From: DATFXM01 sp035315885
GTDB lineage: Bacteria > Acidobacteriota > Blastocatellia > UBA7656
DNA length: 64,000 nucleotides
Reading direction: 5' to 3'
Assembly (NCBI GenBank): GCA_035315885.1
Contig: DATFXM010000058.1
Location: 81,697 to 145,696 of the forward strand
In this document: positions 58,421-64,000 of the stretch, piece by piece
Numbering within the stretch: position 1 is the first letter of the stretch
How the letters are laid out: the number at the start of each line of letters is the position of its first letter
The notes under the pieces: generated by a model
What the model was told of the DNA's origin: nothing
Seen by the model: the letters and a program-made list of their open reading frames with translations, nothing else
Database searches by the model: none
Position numbers and translations under genes: made by a program

Positions 58421-59896
58421 TCACGAACTCACGACCCTCGACTCAGTCGGCACTGAAAGCGAAAACGTTGCGCCGCGTCCATAGCCGCTGACAACGCGAA
58501 TGTTCCCGCCGTGAGCTTCGATGATTCCTTTAGCGATCGCAAGTCCCATTCCTGTTCCGTCAGTCTGCCGTCCACTCAGGCGCGAGCCGCGATAAAACTT
58601 ATCAAACACCCGGTCGATCTCTTCGGCAGGAATGCCAATTCCCTGATCAGTCACGCTGACGACAAGCGAGCCTTCCTTGACTCCACCGTCGATGGCGATT
58701 TCGGCACCGGCAGGCGAGTACTTAGCCGCGTTCTCTACCAGATTGGTAAGCGCCTGCGCGATCAATCGCGAATCTACATTCACAAGCGTCTTCTCTTCAA
58801 CGTCGACCTTAACGGGATGCTCGCGTAACGCCCACTCGCACCTCAACAGCACGTTCCCTATTATCTCCGATAGCGAGCCCCATTGTCTGGATGGATTTAT
58901 CACTCCGCCCTCGATCCGCGCCATTTCGAGGAGGTTTTGAATCAACCGGTTCAACCGATTCACTTCTTCGCTGATGATGACGTGGAACTCACGCATTGCA
59001 TCCGCATCCCACACGATGTCCTCTTCCAGAAGGCTATCCACCGCAGCGCGGATTGAGGTGAGCGGAGTCCGCAGGTCGTGTGACACGGAGGCGAGTAGAG
59101 CGGACTTTAGCTCGTCACTTTGTCTCAGCGCTTCGGTGTGACTCACCTCGCTAAGGAAGCGAGCCCGTTCAAGAGCCAGCGCCACCAGCCCGGCGATGGC
59201 TTCAACCGTAGCGAGTTCCATGTCGCGCGAAGACAACGCGAGAACGCCTATCGGTTTTACACCCACCTTCAGCGGCGCAACAGTAACGTCTCGACTCGAG
59301 GCCGACTGCTGGACCTGAGAAGAAGAAAAGGCAGATTCGATCTCCGGCTGCGGTATTTCGAATGAATACTGCCCGCCAATCGAAATTCTCTTCCAGCGGT
59401 TACCTTCTTCCGGGTTGAACACCGCGCAGTAGTCCAGATCGAATGTTTCAACTACCTGCCTTGCCATGGAAGAGACGGCGGTGTCGGAATCTACGGTAGC
59501 AATGATGGCGCGACTCAGTTGATAAAGCTTCCATAACTCCGCACGTCGCTTCTCCGCTTCGCTGGCGCGGTCGCGGGCGGCGGCGGAGAGCTGGCTCGCG
59601 ATCACCGCGGTGATCAAAAATGCCAGCAGCGCCACCCAATTCTGAGGGTCCTGAATTGTGAAGGTACCTACAGGCGGCAAGAAGAAAAAGTTAAAGCACA
59701 GCATCCCGACTATCGAACAGATGATTGCCGGTCCGAGGCCGTACGTCGACGCCACCACGAGCACTACGATAAGGAAACTCAATGCGATCGTTGCCGGGGA
59801 TTTCACCCCGGTAATCATGAGCTTGTAGAGAACCGTAACCAGAGCGATGCCTACTACCGCGAGCAAGTATCCCAACCAGTTGTTTCTTATTCGCAT
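58421..59896 (-). CDS. kdpD: KdpD C-terminal half: DUF4118-GAF-histidine kinase
   Basis: 491 residues from ATG 59896 (a TTG at 59899 precedes it). Four membrane helices of DUF4118 (residues 8-105: IALSFLIVVLVVASTYGL, AIICSIVGMLCFNFFFLPP), a GAF domain (135-240), and a complete kinase: H-box ASVSHDLRTPLTSIRAAV, N-box LVENAAKYSP, DQGIGIPAEEIDRVFDKFYR, GTGMGLAIAKGI. This equals the second half of standard KdpD; the first half is the separate gene at 60145-61278. Kinase for KdpE. Confidence 0.9.
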   Translation of the reverse strand: MRIRNNWLGYLLAVVGIALVTVLYKLMITGVKSPATIALSFLIVVLVVASTYGLGPAIICSIVGMLCFNFFFLPPVGTFTIQDPQNWVALLAFLITAVIASQLSAAARDRASEAEKRRAELWKLYQLSRAIIATVDSDTAVSSMARQVVETFDLDYCAVFNPEEGNRWKRISIGGQYSFEIPQPEIESAFSSSQVQQSASSRDVTVAPLKVGVKPIGVLALSSRDMELATVEAIAGLVALALERARFLSEVSHTEALRQSDELKSALLASVSHDLRTPLTSIRAAVDSLLEEDIVWDADAMREFHVIISEEVNRLNRLIQNLLEMARIEGGVINPSRQWGSLSEIIGNVLLRCEWALREHPVKVDVEEKTLVNVDSRLIAQALTNLVENAAKYSPAGAEIAIDGGVKEGSLVVSVTDQGIGIPAEEIDRVFDKFYRGSRLSGRQTDGTGMGLAIAKGIIEAHGGNIRVVSGYGRGATFSLSVPTESRVVSS

Positions 59897-59925
59897 CAAG
59901 CCGAATACGACCTCGGAGATGAGGA

Positions 59926-60149
59926 GATTATGCTGAGGGGTGAAGCGGAGACGCGGAGACGCGAATACGCGGAGAGGAGAGTGAGCGAAGGGCCGAAGGG
60001 GCGAAGGGGCAAATGGGAGACGCGGAGAGGCGGAGGTGCGGAGACGCCGGGGCGCGCAGATCTTCGAAACGTCGAAAGGCGGTTCACCCCTGGACCCATT
60101 CGCTCACTCTCCTCTCCGCGTCTCCCCTTCGCCCCTTCGCTCCCTCATC
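59926..60149. repeat. GC-rich octamer arrays between the two kdpD halves
   Basis: GCGGAGACGCGGAGACGCGA, GGGCCGAAGGGGCGAAGGGG and GGGAGACGCGGAGAGGCGG on the left; CTCTCCTCTCCGCGTCTCCC, CTTCGCCCCTTCGC and TCCCTCATCCCCTC on the right. The right edge supplies the last codon and the stop of the KdpD N-terminal gene. The element is about 225 bases and separates what is a single gene in most bacteria. Confidence 0.8.
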
Positions 60150-61278
60150 CCCTCTTCTTCGTCGGAATGATCTGTATCGCCGCATCTTTTACTTCGGCCA
60201 GGAATCGGTTGAGCACCGAGCCACGCAGCACAATGTCCCAACGCGAGCGCGCCGACTGGCCAAAAATGACATGAGTGATCCCCTCTCGCCTCGCAAACTC
60301 AATCAGGCCGTCCGCGGCGCGCTTTGCACGCAGTCGCACTACCGTAGCACCCAACTCGCGAGCGAACGTGAGATTCTCCTCGAGTTGCTGTGCGTTCCCG
60401 GCGCTGATCCTCGATGGAGACTCCGCAGGAGTCTCGACGTAGACTGCAAACCACACCGCTCCGAGACGTCCGGCGATTCTCGCTCCGGCACGCACAAGTT
60501 TCTTGGCCGACTCATTCGACGATATACAGACCATGACCTTTTCAGGGATTGGTGCTGGTCCGAGACCTTCTCTCGAGCGGTACTGCGCCGCCTTCAGACC
60601 AACTTCCTCGGCGACTGCGCGGAGCGCCAACTCACGCAAGGTCGAGAGATTTCCCTTGCGAAAGAAATTTGTTAGCGCCTGTTCGATCTTCTCGGGTTTG
60701 TAGATGTGTCCTTGCCTCAGCCGCGTCCTCAGTTCATCAACGGTCACATCGACGTTGACTACTTCGTCCGCGCGCTTCAGAAAACTATCGGGAACAGTTT
60801 CGCGCACTCGGATTCCGGCAGAAAGCGCCACCGCATCGTTGAGTGTTTCGAGATGCTGAATGTTCACTGCGGTGAACACGCTGACGCCCGAGTCCAGAAG
60901 CTCGAGTACATCCTCATACCTCTTGCGGTTTTTCGAGCCCGGCACATTCGAGTGCGCGAGCTCGTCTACAATGGCGATCTCCGGCATTCGTCGAATGACC
61001 GCGTCCACGTCCATCTCTTCAAGGACCACGTTTCTGTACTCGATTTTCTTGCGCGGCACTATCCCGAGGTCTCTTATTTGAGCTTCGGTTCCGGCCCGGC
61101 CATACGTCTCTACGAAGCCAATGACGACGTCGTGCCCTTGCTTACGCAACAGGTGCGCGTCTTCAAGCATCTGGTAGGTCTTGCCCACACCGGGAGCGGC
61201 GCCGATGTAAACGCGTAGCCGAGCGTGCTGCTCGATTCGCGCGAGCAACGCTTCCGCAGTTGGCCTCTCATCGAGCAT
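60145..61278 (-). CDS. kdpD: KdpD N-terminal half: KdpD sensor domain plus Usp domain
   Basis: 377 residues. KdpD domain with Walker A VYIGAAPGVGKTYQMLEDA, GRAGTEAQI, Walker B IAIVDELAHSNVPGSKNRKR and FTAVNIQHLETLNDAV. From about residue 245 a UspA-like domain (VMVCISSNESAKKLVRAGAR, THVIFGQSARSRWDIVLRGS). Together with the 491-residue kinase it adds up to normal KdpD length (about 870). It probably senses intracellular K+, ATP or second messengers and must act in trans here. A CTGAGTT array immediately precedes the ATG and no ribosome site is visible. Confidence 0.92.
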   Translation of the reverse strand: MLDERPTAEALLARIEQHARLRVYIGAAPGVGKTYQMLEDAHLLRKQGHDVVIGFVETYGRAGTEAQIRDLGIVPRKKIEYRNVVLEEMDVDAVIRRMPEIAIVDELAHSNVPGSKNRKRYEDVLELLDSGVSVFTAVNIQHLETLNDAVALSAGIRVRETVPDSFLKRADEVVNVDVTVDELRTRLRQGHIYKPEKIEQALTNFFRKGNLSTLRELALRAVAEEVGLKAAQYRSREGLGPAPIPEKVMVCISSNESAKKLVRAGARIAGRLGAVWFAVYVETPAESPSRISAGNAQQLEENLTFARELGATVVRLRAKRAADGLIEFARREGITHVIFGQSARSRWDIVLRGSVLNRFLAEVKDAAIQIIPTKKRG

Positions 61279-61280
61279 AA

Positions 61281-61398
61281 GAAGTTCTGAGTACTGAGTT
61301 CTGAGTGCGACAAGAAAGAAGAGCTCGGGATTTTGGCAGTTCCGACCGGAAGCCGTTGAGTACGAATCAACAAAGAAACCGAACTCAGGACTCAGAAC
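61281..61398. repeat. AGTTCTG heptad element between sensor kinase and KdpD
   Basis: Left arm AGTTCTG-AGTACTG-AGTTCTG-AGTG (61283-61307) is only two to five bases from the KdpD start codon. Right arm GAACTCAGGACTCAGAACTA reaches the TAG stop of the sensor kinase gene (61398-61400). No core palindrome; the loop contains GTTCCGACCGGAAGC. Confidence 0.75.
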
Positions 61399-63272
61399 TA
61401 CCTCTTTAATGGTCCGCTGACGACCGGGCCTCCCACCAGCAACGTGAACGTGAACGTAGTCCCTTCCCCTACCTTGCTCTCGACACTGATCTGGCCGCCT
61501 TGGGCTTCCACGAGTTGTTTCACCAGCGCCAGCCCCAATCCCGTTCCGACCGTCTGCTTGCCCCCGACCTGAACAAAACGACCAAACAGATTCGGCAGGT
61601 GCTCTTCGGGTATCCCCTCTCCAGTATCGCTCACCGAAAAGTATACGCGACCGTCGCTACGTTCTGTCGCTTCGATTTTCACTACGCCATCACGACCAGT
61701 GTGGCGAATCGCATTAGACAGGAGGTTGTCGAAGATGGACTTCATCGCGCGGCGGTCACCCATTACCCACGAGACATCCGGCCAGATACAGTTCTCCAGT
61801 TTCAAGTGCTTCGAGTCCGCAGCCGACTGAAATCGTTCTATCGCCGCACGAGCGAGATCGATTGGACGTAGCCGCTCGATAGCCATCGGCCTTGCGCCCG
61901 ATTCGATTTCAGCGAGCTGCATCAGGTCGCTCATCATTTCGTCAAGTTGCTCGGCCGCCTGTCTGGCGTCCGACAGCATTTCTATCTGCTTATCGTTCAG
62001 GTCTCCGGTTACCCCTGTCAGCACTGCGTGAAGCGCAAGCTGGAGGGATCGAAGCGGCTCTCGCAGCTTTTCAGACGCTACCGAGATAAACTCCGTCTTC
62101 ACCAAATCCACTTCTCGAAGGGCAGTGATGTCTTCGAGAACGGTGACTGCGCCCAGCATCCGCCCGTCTTCGTCCCGCATCGGCGTAGTCCGCATGCGAT
62201 AGCTGCGTTCGGCGCCTCCCACTCTTACCGGCACCAGCGCCGCTTCACCTTCGGCGGCGACCGGACGCTGCATTCTGACTGCGTCCTGAACCGCCCGCAT
62301 TATTATCTCTCCCGCCGAAAAGCGCGAAAGGCTCACGTCGCCGTCATCCTTGGGACCCTGCCGATTTGCGGAGAGCAACTGCTCGGCCGCGCCGTTGATC
62401 TTCAACACGCGGCCGTTCGCATCGGTCACGATTACCGGCTCGTAGATCGAGTTGATCACCGCGTCAGATTTCTTCTGTTCAAGCAGCAGCCGCCAGTAAT
62501 CTGATTGGCGAACATCCCTCAATCGCGAGGCCATGCGATTGAACTCGGCGGCGAGCAAGCCGATTTCGTCATGTGTGTGAACGTCCAGGTGCTGGTCGAG
62601 GTCGCCTTCCGCAATTTTTCGTGCTTTGCCGGTAAGCGTACGGACCGGCTCGACGACGTATGCGGTAAATCGCCAGGCAAACACCCCAGCCAGCAAAAGA
62701 GCAAGCGCTGCCACGATGGCGGTCGAGATCTGAGCCCTCATAGACTCTCTACGTGCCCTTTCGCTAGCCGCGACCATCGCCTCCTGGTTGAGGTGCAGTA
62801 ACTCGTCGAGCTTGTCTTTCAGCGCAACAAACTCGGGTTGCAGTTGCGAGAAGTAGATCTCCGACTCCACGGCGGGCGAAGTGCTCGCGCCGGTGTTCAA
62901 AAACTGTTCGACGTGTCGTTTGTAGTTCGAGTATTGAGAGTCGATGGCATTGATAATGTCCAGCTCGCCGGGCTCGGTGATGTTGCCGGCCGCAGCCCGG
63001 AACTCCTCAGAAAAGAACCGGGCGTTGTCGTCGAACTGCTTGCGCGCTTCGGCCTTGTGAAGCGCGATGAAGAACATCGCCGACGAGTCTATGCGTTCGA
63101 GTCCCTCCTTCATTCGCTCGCTGGCGACAATGCTTCTGTAGTTGTTGACGAGAATTACGTCGACTGCGCGACCGAGGTGGACAAAATGATAGATGGCCCA
63201 GCCGCCGACTGCCAGGATTATGATGATGAGCAGGCCATAGCTGAACCTAAGTTTTCCCGTCAGGCTTTGCAC
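61398..63272 (-). CDS. membrane sensor-kinase-like protein lacking the phospho-acceptor histidine
   Basis: 624 residues from GTG 63272. First membrane helix (LLIIIILAVGGWAIYHFV), periplasmic four-helix sensor (40-170), second helix (ISTAIVAALALLLAGVFAWR), HAMP (VVEPVRTLTGKARKIAEGDL), PAS (about 270-390) and HATPase. The H-box reads FISVASEKLREPLRSLQLAL, with Glu at the place of His (confirmed at codon level, GAA) and Glu for Thr. The N-box (DNLLSNAIRHT), DTGEGIPEEHLPNLF and GTGLGLALVKQL are intact. It may bind ATP but cannot autophosphorylate in the usual way. Directly upstream of the kdpD halves on the same strand. Confidence 0.88.
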   Translation of the reverse strand: MQSLTGKLRFSYGLLIIIILAVGGWAIYHFVHLGRAVDVILVNNYRSIVASERMKEGLERIDSSAMFFIALHKAEARKQFDDNARFFSEEFRAAAGNITEPGELDIINAIDSQYSNYKRHVEQFLNTGASTSPAVESEIYFSQLQPEFVALKDKLDELLHLNQEAMVAASERARRESMRAQISTAIVAALALLLAGVFAWRFTAYVVEPVRTLTGKARKIAEGDLDQHLDVHTHDEIGLLAAEFNRMASRLRDVRQSDYWRLLLEQKKSDAVINSIYEPVIVTDANGRVLKINGAAEQLLSANRQGPKDDGDVSLSRFSAGEIIMRAVQDAVRMQRPVAAEGEAALVPVRVGGAERSYRMRTTPMRDEDGRMLGAVTVLEDITALREVDLVKTEFISVASEKLREPLRSLQLALHAVLTGVTGDLNDKQIEMLSDARQAAEQLDEMMSDLMQLAEIESGARPMAIERLRPIDLARAAIERFQSAADSKHLKLENCIWPDVSWVMGDRRAMKSIFDNLLSNAIRHTGRDGVVKIEATERSDGRVYFSVSDTGEGIPEEHLPNLFGRFVQVGGKQTVGTGLGLALVKQLVEAQGGQISVESKVGEGTTFTFTLLVGGPVVSGPLKR

Positions 63273-63293
63273 TGTTTGCTTGAGAGCATGCTA

Positions 63294-64000
63294 CTACAAA
63301 CATCGCCCTTCTAAGGAGGGTCCGGAGTGGCTCGTTTCATTTTTCTTTTGTTCCCCTGGCACTCGGGCGAGCCCGCGCAGCGGGCGACAGAATGTAGCCC
63401 CCGATGAGTCCGCGAACCGGGGGTGAAGATACAAGAAAGAACCTGAGCCCGCGCAGCGGGCGACAGAACGCTATCCCCCGGTGAGTCCGCAAACCCGGGG
63501 TGGAAGATACAAGAAAGAACACGAGCCCGCGTAGCGGGCGACGGAACGCTATCCCCCGGTGAGTCCGCAAACCGGGTACAAACATCGCCCTCCTACGGAA
63601 GGCCCAGAGCGGCATTTCAATTTTCGTCTGGTACCCCTGGCACTCGGGCGAGCCCGCGCAGCGGGCGACAGAATGTAGCCCCCGGTGAGTCCGCGAACCG
63701 GGGGTGAAGATACAAGAAAGAACACGAGCCCGCGCAGCGGGCGACAGAACGCTATCCCCCGGTGAGTCCGCGAACCGGGTACAAACATCGCCCTCCTACG
63801 GAGGGCCCGGAGCGGCATTCCAGTTTTCGTCTGGTACCCCTGCCACTCGCGCGAGCCCGCGCAGCGGGCGACAGAATGTAGCCCCGGTGAGTCCGCGAAC
63901 CGGGGGTGAAGATACAAGAAAGAACACGAGCCCGCGCAGCGGGCGACAGAATGTAGCCCCCGGTGAGTCCGCGAACCGGGTACAAACATCGATCTCCTAC
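63294..64000 (+). repeat. tandem array of GC double-hairpin units with 202-203-bp higher order
   Basis: Seven units begin at 63370, 63446, 63524, 63651, 63727, 63854 and 63929. Each has AGCCCGC-GCA-GCGGGCGACAG and CCCCCGGT...ACCGGGGG hairpins. Between groups is a 70-80-base spacer, itself repeated (63294, 63577, 63779, 63980), holding GCCCTCC-TAC-GGAGGGC. Spacing 76+127 gives a period of 202-203. Frames through it yield repetitive Arg/Cys/Gly-rich peptides and are not genes. It continues past the window edge, between the sensor kinase and whatever lies beyond. Confidence 0.9.

Noticed and set aside
63337..63989. Minus-strand frames of 77-146 residues with repeated peptides
   Set aside because: They only translate the tandem double-hairpin units; no start signals and identical peptides in every copy.

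Overview
The window looks like a chromosome segment from an Acidobacteriota bacterium, probably of the Blastocatellia type. The marks are two ATPase-less MacB/FtsX-type permeases of the acidobacterial duplicated orphan permease (ADOP) class, one with a PadR regulator; an Oar-like TonB-dependent receptor with an N-terminal carboxypeptidase-regulatory domain; a divergent Hfq-like protein of the kind known from Acidobacteria; 2-oxoacid:ferredoxin oxidoreductase; and many secreted serine hydrolases and peptidases. Base composition is moderately GC-rich. I saw no rRNA, tRNA, CRISPR array, transposase or phage gene. Taxonomy is inferred from gene content only.

Layout. 0-7.5 kb: start of an M20 peptidase, korAB, a secreted beta-propeller protein and sucC. 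7.5-14 kb: two ADOP permeases, padR with a double operator, and an orphan regulated promoter facing a fibronectin-III fragment. 14.6-30.1 kb: a run of exported hydrolases (M24 peptidase, TPR protein, two beta-lactamase-fold hydrolases, S9 peptidase, M19-like protein) with an RpiR/SIS regulator, ending in a 1254-residue TonB-dependent receptor; it reads as a peptide-scavenging region. 30-42 kb: housekeeping genes recO, larE, a crotonase, hflX (apparently with an AUU start) divergent from an hfq-like gene, pdxA, a PD40 propeller, a quinone reductase, holB and spoIIM. 42-49 kb: a tightly overlapping moxR-nudix-DUF58 operon, an ftsB/divIC-like gene, and a large DUF4388-acidic-DnaJ-TPR protein. 49.7-52.6 kb: a Ser/Thr protein kinase fused to a complete UvrD/Rep-type helicase. 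52.9-57.5 kb: two secreted proteins and an RND/MMPL exporter. 57.6-63.3 kb: a Kdp-type signalling set in which KdpD is two genes, preceded by a sensor kinase that lacks the phospho-accepting histidine. kdpFABC is not in the window and may lie beyond 64 kb.

The most unusual feature is intergenic. About 15 gaps carry elements made of degenerate 7-bp tandem units (AGTGCTG, AGTTCTG, AGTAGNC, GGGTTTA and GAAACTN types). They are usually present as two inverted arms, and several share one small core palindrome, CAACCCC-TTC-GGGGTTG or its complement, although the arm words differ. A second class uses GC-rich units of about 8 bp (GGAGACGC, GGGGCGAA). A third is a double-hairpin unit of about 76 bp, found as two inverted pairs at 14.2-14.5 kb and as a tandem array at 63.3-64 kb. 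The arrays often start at, or supply, a stop codon, and in places enter reading frames. I see them as one or more families of expanding hairpin-forming repeats acting at gene ends. They recall the heptanucleotide STRR repeats of heterocystous cyanobacteria, but I know of no description in this lineage.
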